Of a stretch of 5,725 bases of DNA, positions 1-5,725 are shown piece by piece. Source of the stretch: Actinomycetota bacterium (GTDB lineage Bacteria > Actinomycetota > Actinomycetes > S36-B12); NCBI GenBank assembly GCA_010029945.1, contig RGQW01000103.1, forward strand, positions 1 through 5,725. The letters are read 5' to 3'. The position numbers were made by a program, and so were the translations under genes. The notes below the pieces were generated by a model that saw nothing but the letters and a program-made list of their open reading frames with translations, was not told the origin of the DNA and did not search any database. Numbering within the stretch: position 1 is the stretch's first letter; every line of letters begins with the position of its first letter.

Positions 1-1125
1 GAAAACAACGACATCGGCGTGCCCCTCACGCTCCTGAAGGCTGGCCCCGAACACCGGGCGGTGGTGGTGGAGATGGGCATGCGCGGCCTGGGTGAGATCG
101 ATCGCCTCAGCCGCACCGCTGAGCCGGATGTGGCCGTGATCACCAACATCGGCACGGCCCATATCGGCCGCTTGGGCAGCCGTGAGGCGATTGCCACCGC
201 CAAGTGCGAGATCACCAGCCAGCTCAAGCCCGATGGCCTCTTGGTGATCCCTGCAGGCGATCCCCTGCTGGAGCAGGCGATCCAAGCGGTATGGAACGGC
301 CGCGTGCAGCGGGTGGCACTGGCGGGCGATCCGGGCGTTGACCAGGCTGATCTGCTCGGCGAGCTCGATGAAACCAACGACTTGCTCAGCGTGCGCGGTG
401 AACGCATTCGCCTGCCCCTGGCGGGCCGGCACAACGCCCGCAACCTGCTGCTGGCCGTGGCGGTGGCCCAGGAGCTGGGAGTTGGCCTGCCGGCCTTGGC
501 TGACCTGGATGTGGAGGTGCCCGGCGGCCGCAATCGCCGGCTCCAGCTCGGCGGCCTCAGGGTATTGGATGAGACCTACAACGCCTCTCCGGAAGCCGTG
601 TTGGCGGCCCTGGAGCTGTTGGCGCGGCAGCCGGGGCGCCGCTTTGCCGTGCTGGGCTCGATGCTCGAGCTTGGTGAGCAGAGCGTGGCCCTGCATCGTC
701 AGGTGGCGGAGCGGGCGGCGGCCCTGGGCCTCGATGGATTGGTGGTGGTCGCCGGCGGCGGCCCGATCGCGGACGCACTCATCGCCCAGGTGAGCCTTCT
801 GGGGTGGGATGTCGCGGTCGAGACGCGACCGGACTTGGTCGAGGGATTAACGACGCGGCTGTCGAGCGCAGATGCCGTCGTCGTCATGGGTCACGACGTC
901 GAGACGTCGAGCCGTTGCCTGCAGGTGGCCTTGGACAGCGATGCCGGCTACATCGGTGCGTTGGGCTCTCGGGCGATGCAGCAGGCTCGGGCTGACTGGT
1001 TGGCCTACCGGGACGTGACAGACCTTACGCGGGTCCATGGCCCGGCGGGACTCGACATCGGAGCAGCGACTCCGGAGGAGATCGCCGTGTCGATCGTGGC
1101 CCAAATCGTTTCAGCACGAGTCTGA
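1..1125 (+). CDS. murF: 5'-truncated MurF fragment joined in frame to an XdhC/CoxI C-terminal domain (chimeric ORF)
   Basis: The frame is open from base 1, so the gene starts outside the window; the in-frame GTG at 19 lies inside a conserved MurF stretch and is not a start. Residues 1-253 (base 1 as codon 1) are MurF, which adds D-Ala-D-Ala to the UDP-MurNAc-tripeptide in the cytoplasm. Visible motifs are ENNDIGVPLTLL (1-12), EMGMRG (24-29), TNIGTAHIG (48-56), AKCEI with the Lys that family members carbamylate (K68), GRHNARN (142-148), DETYNASPE (190-198) and VLGSMLELGE (217-226). The P-loop and N-terminal domain would lie upstream. After GLDGLVVVAGG the ORF changes to an XdhC Rossmann domain (254-374) and ends at TGA 1123-1125. 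Most of the MurF C-terminal domain is missing. Codon choice changes at the same place (Val GTG 20 of 25 before, GTC 9 of 15 after). The MurF part resembles picocyanobacteria. I infer an assembly or recombination chimera and not a functional fusion; both domain identities are firm. Confidence 0.87.
   Translation, partial: ENNDIGVPLTLLKAGPEHRAVVVEMGMRGLGEIDRLSRTAEPDVAVITNIGTAHIGRLGSREAIATAKCEITSQLKPDGLLVIPAGDPLLEQAIQAVWNGRVQRVALAGDPGVDQADLLGELDETNDLLSVRGERIRLPLAGRHNARNLLLAVAVAQELGVGLPALADLDVEVPGGRNRRLQLGGLRVLDETYNASPEAVLAALELLARQPGRRFAVLGSMLELGEQSVALHRQVAERAAALGLDGLVVVAGGGPIADALIAQVSLLGWDVAVETRPDLVEGLTTRLSSADAVVVMGHDVETSSRCLQVALDSDAGYIGALGSRAMQQARADWLAYRDVTDLTRVHGPAGLDIGAATPEEIAVSIVAQIVSARV
739..765 (+). 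other. murF/xdhC breakpoint
   Basis: MurF homology runs through GLDGLVVVAGG and XdhC homology begins at GPIADAL, so the join lies at about 750-760. Both parent proteins have a beta strand followed by Gly at this point: VVVAGG on the MurF side and VVIVGR at the right end of the window. The short GC-rich run of GGC codons (754-762) makes the exact base ambiguous and could be microhomology. The reading frame is kept across the join. Confidence 0.75.
759..1125 (+). other. C-terminal half of an XdhC/CoxI-family protein (Rossmann domain), detached from its N-terminal half
   Basis: This is the 3' part of the ORF described for 1-1125. It encodes about 121 residues beginning GPIADALIAQVSLLGWDV, which matches the start of the XdhC C-terminal domain, where a beta strand and a VVGR-type glycine turn are followed by a helix and 'LGW.V'. 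Further family motifs are a run of Val ending in MGHD (about residues 293-299 of the ORF), YIGALGSR (317-324) and GPAGLDIG (347-354), followed by TPEEIAVSIVAQIV. XdhC-family proteins bind molybdenum cofactor and help load molybdenum hydroxylases; CoxF and CoxI of CO dehydrogenase clusters belong to this family. The stretch lies 112 bp upstream of the small gene that precedes coxMSL and shares their GTC/GAC/TCG codon style, so it belongs with the cox DNA and not with murF. The N-terminal half is found only at the far right end of the window. Confidence 0.82.
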
Positions 1126-1237
1126 TTTGTGAAGGACTGAACAAAGTTCGGCGAAGCCCTTGCGGTGAGCCCTATCTCGGTGTTGAGTACGAGTCTTGGG
1201 TATGTCAGCCGGAATTGTTCTTTGAGAAGAGGTTCGC
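1126..1237 (+). other. Intergenic leader before the cox gene block
   Basis: These 112 bases lie between the XdhC C-terminal part and the 76-residue gene. This is the longest non-coding stretch in the window and the likeliest place for a promoter of the cox block. I see no convincing -35/-10 pair. A weak TTTGT/ACAAA inverted repeat (1126-1130 with 1141-1145) has only five pairs and no T-run, so I do not call a terminator. The only clear signal is the ribosome binding site at its 3' end. Confidence 0.4.
1224..1232 (+). promoter_or_regulatory. Ribosome binding site of the 76-residue gene
   Basis: GAGAAGAGG ends five bases before the ATG at 1238. This purine-rich site supports the frame starting at 1238 over the competing frame that begins with TTG at 1215, which has no such site. 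Confidence 0.6.
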
Positions 1238-1468
1238 ATGGCAATCGAGTCCACGGGTCATGAAGGCGGAAATCCGCGCATGTTCGCTCTGGTTGAGGAC
1301 TCCCCGAAGGAAGGCCCCACACCGACCGTGTGGGCCTGGCCGCAGTTCATCGACTTCCTCAAAGTCGCGGGCCAGCCGGTGCAAGGACCGTGGCCGCCGC
1401 ATCAAGAGCCACGGCCAGACCCCGATGCAGACTCGCTCCCCGTTGCCGTGCGCGATACCGAGTCCTGA
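1238..1468 (+). CDS. Small hypothetical protein, 76 residues, upstream of coxMSL
   Basis: I do not recognise this protein. It starts at ATG 1238 behind a good ribosome binding site (1224-1232) and ends at TGA 1466. Most codons end in G or C, as in the genes downstream, which supports real coding. The protein has 13 prolines and is acidic, with about 12 Asp/Glu against 5 Lys/Arg. It has a Trp/Phe-bearing middle, VWAWPQFIDFLKVAG (residues 31-45), followed by a Pro-rich charged tail (GPWPPHQEPRPDPDAD, 50-65). It has no Cys, no signal peptide and no membrane segment. It lies 72 bp upstream of coxM in the same direction, so it could be the first gene of the cox transcript. The aromatic middle followed by a disordered-looking tail would suit a small binding or adaptor protein, but that is speculation. 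A non-coding leader with a chance ORF is the alternative. Confidence 0.62.
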   Translation: MAIESTGHEGGNPRMFALVEDSPKEGPTPTVWAWPQFIDFLKVAGQPVQGPWPPHQEPRPDPDADSLPVAVRDTES

Positions 1469-1529
1469 AGCGCGCGCACCACGATCCCAAACCCTGAAGA
1501 TCTAACCCATTCGCCACACACAAACTGAC

Positions 1530-1534
1530 AAGGA
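1530..1534 (+). promoter_or_regulatory. Ribosome binding site of coxM
   Basis: AAGGA lies six bases before the ATG at 1541 and fixes the coxM start. The 72 bases between the small gene and coxM hold no other signal that I can see. Confidence 0.65.
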
Positions 1535-1540
1535 ACAGCT

Positions 1541-2416
1541 ATGTACCCCAACCGTTTCGACTATGAGTCGCCGACGACTGTGGAAGAGGCGATCGCCATC
1601 CTCGACCGCAGCGGCGGCGAAGCGAAAGTTCTGTCCGGTGGCCAGAGCCTGATCCCAATGCTCAAACTCCGGTTCGCGGCTCCGGCAACGATCGTGGACA
1701 TCAACAACATCCCCGGTTTGGACTACCACCACGTCGACGATGAGGGGAACTTGCACATCGGAGCGCTCTGCCGGCACGTTGACTTGGAAGAGTCAACGAC
1801 ACTGGCGGATACCCACCCGACCCTCGCTGCCGCAGCCGAGTTGGTCGCCGACCCCATCGTGCGCACCCGCGGAACGTTTGTGGGGTCGGTATGCCACGCC
1901 GACCCGCAAGGTGACTGGGCCGCCACGATGTTGGCTCAGGGTGGGTACGTCGTCGCCCAAGGCCCGAACGGTCGTCGCCGGATCGACATGGGTGACTTCG
2001 TTCTCGGCCCGTTCGTGACCGCTCTCGCGTACAACGAGATGGCGGTCGAAGCGGTCATCCCGGGCGCCAGCGGTACGCCTCGCGGAAGTTACCTCAAGCT
2101 CGAGCGTCGAGTTGGAGATTTTGCGACGGCATCGGTGGCGGTATCGCTGGACATGGATGGCGACGTCATCCGCAAGGCGGGCTGCGCCCTCGCGGGCGTG
2201 GGCGGTCGGACGATCGATGCGAACGATGCGATCTCCTGCCTGGTGGGCAAGACGCTGACGGAAGACAGCATCGATCAGGCCTCGGACGCGGTAGCGGCCG
2301 TTGCAGAGCCCCGCACAGACCATCGTGGGTCGGACGCGTACAAACGGCACATCGTCCAAACCTTCGTGAAGAGAATCCTGACGAATCTTGCCCGAACCGA
2401 GCAGAAGGCGGCCTGA
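1541..2416 (+). CDS. coxM: Aerobic CO dehydrogenase medium (FAD-binding) subunit CoxM
   Basis: This subunit holds FAD and passes electrons from the CoxS Fe-S clusters to the quinone pool or another acceptor, as part of a (CoxL-CoxM-CoxS)2 complex in the cytoplasm, often membrane-associated. The protein has 291 residues, normal for the family. The N-terminal FAD domain starts MYPNRFDYESPTTVEEA and carries SGGQSLIPMLKLR, with SGGQS at 32-36, the same numbering as AGGHS in Oligotropha CoxM. The second FAD motif is R-G-T-F-V-G-S (110-116), followed by HADPQGDW; the textbook form is TIGG. The C-terminal CO-DH flavoprotein domain (about 180-285) includes YLKLERRVGDFATASVAV and ends with the usual YKRHIV....RIL helix. 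The start is ATG 1541 behind AAGGA. The stop at 2414-2416 lies one base before coxS, so the two are co-transcribed. The same fold occurs in xanthine and nicotinate dehydrogenases; the CO assignment comes from the adjacent coxL. Confidence 0.93.
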   Translation: MYPNRFDYESPTTVEEAIAILDRSGGEAKVLSGGQSLIPMLKLRFAAPATIVDINNIPGLDYHHVDDEGNLHIGALCRHVDLEESTTLADTHPTLAAAAELVADPIVRTRGTFVGSVCHADPQGDWAATMLAQGGYVVAQGPNGRRRIDMGDFVLGPFVTALAYNEMAVEAVIPGASGTPRGSYLKLERRVGDFATASVAVSLDMDGDVIRKAGCALAGVGGRTIDANDAISCLVGKTLTEDSIDQASDAVAAVAEPRTDHRGSDAYKRHIVQTFVKRILTNLARTEQKAA

Positions 2417-2417
2417 C

Positions 2418-2951
2418 ATGACGAGCTTGTACGACGAGGTACAAACACCCACGGACGGTGTTCCCACACGTCGAGTGACGATGACGGTGAACGGAGAAAA
2501 GCGCACCGTCGATGTGGAGCCGCGGTTGCTGCTGGCACATCTTCTGCGTCAGGGAATGCAACTCACGGGAACGCACGTCGGCTGCGACACAACAAGTTGT
2601 GGCGCTTGCACGGTGTTGTTCGACGGTCGGCCGGTGAAGAGTTGCACGATGCTCGCGGTTCAAGCCGACGGCCACGATGTGGAGACGGTGGAGGGCATGA
2701 GCTCAGCCAGCGAACTCCACCCTGTCCAAGAAGGGTTCAAGCAAGAGCACGGTCTGCAGTGCGGTTACTGCACACCGGGAATGATGCTCACATCGAAGGC
2801 GCTGCTGGAGCGAAACCCCGATCCATCTGAGGACGACATCCGTTGGGCGTTGTCCGGAAACCTATGTCGATGCACCGGATATCAGAACATTGTGAAGTCG
2901 GTGCTGTGGGCCGCAGAGAAGATGCGCGCCGAGCGAGGAGAGGATGCGTAA
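2418..2951 (+). CDS. coxS: Aerobic CO dehydrogenase small [2Fe-2S] subunit CoxS
   Basis: This electron-transfer subunit has two [2Fe-2S] clusters that link the Mo-Cu site of CoxL to the FAD of CoxM. It has 177 residues. The plant-ferredoxin-like N-terminal domain has Cys56, Cys61, Cys64 and Cys76 (GCDTTSCGAC followed by 11 residues and Cys). The helical C-terminal domain has Cys115 and Cys118 (QCGYCTPGM) and Cys150 and Cys152 (GNLCRCTGYQNIV). All eight ligands are present. I chose ATG 2418 because AGAAGG (2403-2408) lies nine bases upstream and the start follows the coxM stop by one base. This gives about 20 residues before the usual beginning (VTMTVNGEKR); an internal ATG at 2481 would remove them but has no clear ribosome binding site. 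The stop TAA (2949-2951) overlaps the coxL ATG. Other molybdenum hydroxylases have similar small subunits, so the CO role rests on coxL. Confidence 0.95.
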   Translation: MTSLYDEVQTPTDGVPTRRVTMTVNGEKRTVDVEPRLLLAHLLRQGMQLTGTHVGCDTTSCGACTVLFDGRPVKSCTMLAVQADGHDVETVEGMSSASELHPVQEGFKQEHGLQCGYCTPGMMLTSKALLERNPDPSEDDIRWALSGNLCRCTGYQNIVKSVLWAAEKMRAERGEDA

Positions 2952-2953
2952 TG
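2935..2953 (+). promoter_or_regulatory. coxL ribosome binding site and TAATG coupling junction
   Basis: GAGGAGAGG (2935-2943) lies seven bases before the coxL ATG at 2951, inside the end of coxS. The coxS stop TAA (2949-2951) shares its last A with the coxL ATG. This arrangement suggests translational coupling and matched amounts of the two subunits. It also rules out the longer coxL frame that could be read from 2843. Confidence 0.75.
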
Positions 2954-5329
2954 GCACTCGATGAGTTGAAGATCGGCGGCATGGGGGCGAGCCGTCGCCG
3001 CGTCGAGGACAACCGGTTCATCCGGGGCAAGGGCAAGTACGTCGACGATGTTGTGCTTCCCGCCATGCTGCACATGGAGATCCTGCGCAGCCCGGTCGCC
3101 CATGCCCGCATCAAGTCGATCGACACGTCCGCAGCCTGGGAGGTGCCCGGTGTTCGTCTCGTTCTGACCGGCGAGACCATGGCAGCGCGCAACCTCGCTT
3201 GGATGCCGACGCTGTCGTACGACACTCAGGCCGTCATCGCGACCGACAAGGTTCGCTTCCAAGGCCAAGAGGTCGCTGCGGTCGTCGCCGACGATCCCTA
3301 CATCGCCAAGGATGCCTGCAGCAAGATCGTCGTGGAATACGAGCAGCTTCCGGCGATCGTCAACCCCGATCAGGCGAAGGACTCGAGTGCGCCGCTGATC
3401 CGAGACGACAAGGTCAACCAGGACTCCAACAAGATCTTTGATTGGGAGATCGGCGACAAGGAGGCAACGGAGAAGGCTTTCGCGGATGCAGACGTCGTGT
3501 CGAGTCTGGAACTGCACTACCCGCGCTCGCACCCGTCGCCGCTGGAGCCGTGCGGCTCGATCGCGGACTTCGACCGCGCGACCGGCAAGCTGACCGTGTA
3601 CATGACCACGCAGGCCCCGCACATCATTCGAGCGGCGGTCGCCATGGTGGCGGAGTTGCCGGAGCATCAGATCAGGATCATCAGCCCCGACCTCGGTGGT
3701 GGCTTCGGTAACAAGGTCCCGGTGTACCCCGGCTATGTCATTTCGATCCTGGCGTCGATCCTCACCGAACGTCCGGTGAAATGGATCGAGGACAAGTCCG
3801 GCAACTTGATCTCGACCGGGTTCGGACGCGACGTCTACCTCAAGGGGGAGATGGCGCTTCGCAAGGACGGGAAGATCCTCGGAATGCGGATGCACACCAC
3901 GTCCGATCACGGAGCCTTCTTCGCCGATGCCCAGCCGACCAAGTTCAAGATCGGCCTGATGCACTCGACGTTCGCGTGCTACGACGTCCCGGCGGCCTAT
4001 CTGACGAGCGACGGGTACTACACGAACAAGGCCCCCGGCGGCGTCGCCTACCGGTGTTCGTTCCGAGTAACGGAGGCGATGTTTTTCCAGGAGCGGATGA
4101 TTCACGCCGCCGCGAACGACTTGGGAATGGACCAGGCGGAGTTCAGAAGGGTGAACCTCGTCAAGGACGACATGTTCCCGTACCGAACAGCCTTCGGGTT
4201 CCTGACCGACTCCGGTCAGTACGCCAAGTGTCTGGATCTGGGCCTGGAAGCCATCGGGTATTCGTCGTTCAAGGCCGAGCAGGAGGAAGCGCGAAAGCGC
4301 GGCAAGTTGCTCGGTATCGGAATCTCGACGATGACCGAGCCGCTCGGAGCTGGCAACAGTCGTGAGTACGACATCATCGGCATCAAGATGTTCGACTCCG
4401 CTGAATTGCGGGTCCACATGACCGGTAAAGCGATTTTGCGCACGGGAGCAAAGACTCAGGGTCAGGGTCACGAAACCACCTGGGCTCAGATCGTCGCTCA
4501 CGAGTTGGGTATCCCCGCCGACGACATCGTCGTCGAGGAAGGCGATACGGATACGGCGCCCTTCGGCATGGGAACGTACGCATCGCGCTCGACTCCCGTC
4601 GCCGGCGCTGCCGTGGCCATGGTGGCTCGCAAGATCCGCGCCAAAGCCCGCAAGATCGCCGCACACCTGCTCGAAGTGTCGGAGGAGGACATCGAGTGGG
4701 AGTTGGGTCGGTTCTACGTTCGCGGCAATGAAGAGCGTGGAGTCACGATTCAGGACTGCGCACTCGCGGCGTACAGCAACGTGCCGGACGGCATGGAGCC
4801 TGGCTTGGAGAACAACGCCTACTACGACCCGCCCAACCTGACGTGGCCGTTCGCCGCATACATCTGCAAGGTGGAGGTGGACCCGGAGACGGGCGTGTGG
4901 GACGTGTTGAAGTTCGTCGCCGTGGACGATTGCGGTGTTCGCATCAACCCGATGGTGGTCGAAGGCCAGATCATGGGTGGCCTCACCGAGGCGTATGCGA
5001 TGGCCAACATGCAGTACATCACCTTTGATGAGGAAGGAAACTGCATCGGGGCGAACTACATCGACTACTTGCTCCCGACCGCGTGGGAGACCCCCGGGTT
5101 CGAGCTACACGAGGTTGTGACTCCGTGCCCGCATCACCCGATCGGTGCGAAGGGTATTGGCGAGTGCGCGACGGTGGGTGGCCCGGCTGCCTTTGTCAAC
5201 GCCGTCATGAGCGCCATCGAGCACACCGGAGTGCGCAACGTCGACATGCCGTTGATGCCCAACCGGGTTTACGACGCTGTTCGCAACGGCCAGGACGTCA
5301 GCGGAATGCCACCGGTGAGGGTCGACTGA
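2951..5329 (+). CDS. coxL: Aerobic CO dehydrogenase large subunit CoxL, form I (Mo-Cu active site)
   Basis: This catalytic subunit oxidises CO with water to CO2, two protons and two electrons at a bimetallic MoO2-S-Cu site bound to the molybdopterin cytosine dinucleotide cofactor. It has 792 residues, close to the usual length of about 800. The N-terminal domain (GASRRRVEDNRFIRGKGKYVDD, about 11-32, then HARIKSIDT) is the aldehyde-oxidase a/b hammerhead; the cofactor-binding domain follows from about residue 170. Key residues are Gln221 in TTQAPH, GGGFGNK (249-255), and the active-site loop AYRCSFR at 366-372, with Cys369 as the copper ligand. This loop defines form I; form II enzymes have AYRGAGR. 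Glu738 in GAKGIGE is the catalytic Glu near Mo. The offset to Oligotropha CoxL (Gln240, Cys388) is 19 at both of the first two sites. The start is ATG 2951, overlapping the coxS stop. The downstream xdhC fits a maturation partner. The sequence looks intact with no frameshift. Confidence 0.96.
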   Translation: MALDELKIGGMGASRRRVEDNRFIRGKGKYVDDVVLPAMLHMEILRSPVAHARIKSIDTSAAWEVPGVRLVLTGETMAARNLAWMPTLSYDTQAVIATDKVRFQGQEVAAVVADDPYIAKDACSKIVVEYEQLPAIVNPDQAKDSSAPLIRDDKVNQDSNKIFDWEIGDKEATEKAFADADVVSSLELHYPRSHPSPLEPCGSIADFDRATGKLTVYMTTQAPHIIRAAVAMVAELPEHQIRIISPDLGGGFGNKVPVYPGYVISILASILTERPVKWIEDKSGNLISTGFGRDVYLKGEMALRKDGKILGMRMHTTSDHGAFFADAQPTKFKIGLMHSTFACYDVPAAYLTSDGYYTNKAPGGVAYRCSFRVTEAMFFQERMIHAAANDLGMDQAEFRRVNLVKDDMFPYRTAFGFLTDSGQYAKCLDLGLEAIGYSSFKAEQEEARKRGKLLGIGISTMTEPLGAGNSREYDIIGIKMFDSAELRVHMTGKAILRTGAKTQGQGHETTWAQIVAHELGIPADDIVVEEGDTDTAPFGMGTYASRSTPVAGAAVAMVARKIRAKARKIAAHLLEVSEEDIEWELGRFYVRGNEERGVTIQDCALAAYSNVPDGMEPGLENNAYYDPPNLTWPFAAYICKVEVDPETGVWDVLKFVAVDDCGVRINPMVVEGQIMGGLTEAYAMANMQYITFDEEGNCIGANYIDYLLPTAWETPGFELHEVVTPCPHHPIGAKGIGECATVGGPAAFVNAVMSAIEHTGVRNVDMPLMPNRVYDAVRNGQDVSGMPPVRVD
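5314..5321 (+). promoter_or_regulatory. Ribosome binding site of the xdhC-type gene
   Basis: GGTGAGGG ends nine bases before the GTG at 5331 and lies within the last codons of coxL. It supports GTG 5331 over the in-frame ATG at 5370, which would shorten the protein by 13 residues. Confidence 0.5.
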
Positions 5330-5330
5330 C

Positions 5331-5725
5331 GTGACCGACGGTTCTCGGGCAGCCGATGGCGCGGCCGTTATGGCGCGCGCTGTCGAATTGGTGGAAGCGG
5401 GTGAGTCGTTCACCATGGCGACGGTCGTCTGGCGTCAGGCACCGTCGTCGGGGCAACACGGCTCCCGTGCCATCGTCACGGCCCAGGGCGAGCTGTTCGG
5501 CTGGATCGGCGGCGCGTGTGCCGAGCCGGTCTTGTTGCGCGAGGCTCGACGAGTGCTCGAGGAGGGCCGTGCGTCCCTGGTCTGGCTAGGTCAGCCCGAG
5601 GACCTGGAGAAGATGCACGTGCCCGAGGGTGTCATGACCATTCCGATCTCCTGCCAAAGTGACGGGGCGCTGCAGATCTTCATCGAGCCGGTCATGGCGG
5701 CGCCGCACGTGGTGATCGTGGGGCG
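5331..5725 (+). CDS. XdhC/CoxI-family molybdenum enzyme maturation protein, N-terminal half (cut by window end)
   Basis: The frame is open for 131 codons plus two bases and runs off the right edge. Family features are FTMATVVWRQAPSSGQHGSR (27-46), the glycine/cysteine motif GWIGGACAEP (57-66), VLLREARRVLEEGR (67-80) and ISCQSDGALQIFIEP (106-120). The hinge PHVVIVG (125-131) opens the Rossmann domain. XdhC-type proteins bind and sulfurate or deliver molybdenum cofactor to xanthine dehydrogenase relatives; CO dehydrogenase clusters carry such genes as coxF and coxI, and I cannot tell which this matches. It starts with GTG one base after the coxL stop, so it is the fourth gene of the operon; ATG 5370 is an alternative start. 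The fragment ends exactly where the XdhC C-terminal half at 759-1125 would begin: base 5725 (CG) followed by base 759 (C) gives Arg, then GPIADAL. The two parts would form one protein of about 253 residues, a normal length. Confidence 0.86.
   Translation, partial: MTDGSRAADGAAVMARAVELVEAGESFTMATVVWRQAPSSGQHGSRAIVTAQGELFGWIGGACAEPVLLREARRVLEEGRASLVWLGQPEDLEKMHVPEGVMTIPISCQSDGALQIFIEPVMAAPHVVIVG

Noticed and set aside
1126..1145. Possible hairpin or terminator after the chimeric ORF
   Set aside because: It has only a five-pair A/T stem (TTTGT/ACAAA) with a ten-base loop and no T-run.
1215..1505. Competing 96-codon + frame overlapping the small gene
   Set aside because: It would start at TTG with no ribosome binding site and is Ser/Arg/Pro-rich like a shadow. 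The frame at 1238 has a clear binding site and GC-ending codons.
1793..2506. 237-codon minus-strand frame across coxM and the start of coxS
   Set aside because: It is Arg-rich and antisense to two conserved genes, with no motif; it is a high-GC shadow.
2843..2950. Longer coxL start upstream of 2951
   Set aside because: The extra residues are coxS read in another frame. Family similarity begins at ATG 2951, which has a good ribosome binding site and the TAATG overlap.
2882..4666. Long 594-codon open frame on the minus strand opposite coxL
   Set aside because: It mirrors coxL codons in high-GC DNA, is rich in Arg, Asp, Val and His, has no recognisable domain, and lies entirely antisense to a well-conserved gene.
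1541..5725. Reading the locus as xanthine or nicotinate dehydrogenase
   Set aside because: The subunits share the fold, but the AYRCSFR loop with the copper-ligating Cys and the M-S-L order are specific to form I CO dehydrogenase.
1..5725. CRISPR arrays, tRNA or rRNA genes, insertion sequences, toxin-antitoxin or phage genes
   Set aside because: I saw no regular repeats, no tRNA-like cloverleaf, no transposase motifs and no other gene types; nearly all of the window is taken up by the genes listed.

Overview
The window joins two kinds of DNA. Bases 1 to about 758 are the inside of a murF gene (cell-wall UDP-MurNAc-tripeptide/D-Ala-D-Ala ligase). Its protein sequence and its GTG, GAT, AGC and ACC codon bias look picocyanobacterial (Cyanobium/Synechococcus type). 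Everything after about 759 prefers GTC, GAC, TCG and ACG and carries a carbon monoxide dehydrogenase locus. That part probably comes from a high-GC actinobacterium or a similar aerobic trace-gas oxidiser. Both taxonomic readings are inference from sequence style, since no database search was possible. A metagenomic, possibly freshwater, contig would fit.

Layout, all on the + strand: (1) 1-1125, an ORF open at the left edge, MurF-like for 253 residues and then switching in frame to the C-terminal Rossmann half of an XdhC/CoxI-family maturation protein; (2) 1126-1237, a short gap; (3) 1238-1468, a small unrecognised 76-residue protein; (4) 1541-2416, coxM (FAD subunit); (5) 2418-2951, coxS (two [2Fe-2S] clusters); (6) 2951-5329, coxL (molybdenum-copper catalytic subunit with the form I signature AYRCSFR); (7) 5331-5725, the N-terminal half of an XdhC/CoxI-family protein, cut by the right edge.

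The cox genes form a tight M-S-L operon. coxM and coxS are one base apart, coxS and coxL overlap by one base (TAATG), and xdhC starts one base after coxL. Together they encode aerobic CO dehydrogenase, which oxidises CO to CO2 and passes electrons from the Mo-Cu site through the Fe-S clusters to FAD. The XdhC-type protein probably helps insert or mature the molybdenum cofactor.

The most notable point is structural. The XdhC C-terminal half sits at the left, glued to murF. The XdhC N-terminal half sits at the right and ends at the matching codon position: base 5725 followed by base 759 would restore an in-frame XdhC of about 253 residues. This argues for a chimeric or circularly permuted assembly, a tandem cox unit of about 4,967 bp, or two xdhC paralogues flanking coxMSL. 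It argues against a genuine MurF-XdhC fusion enzyme.
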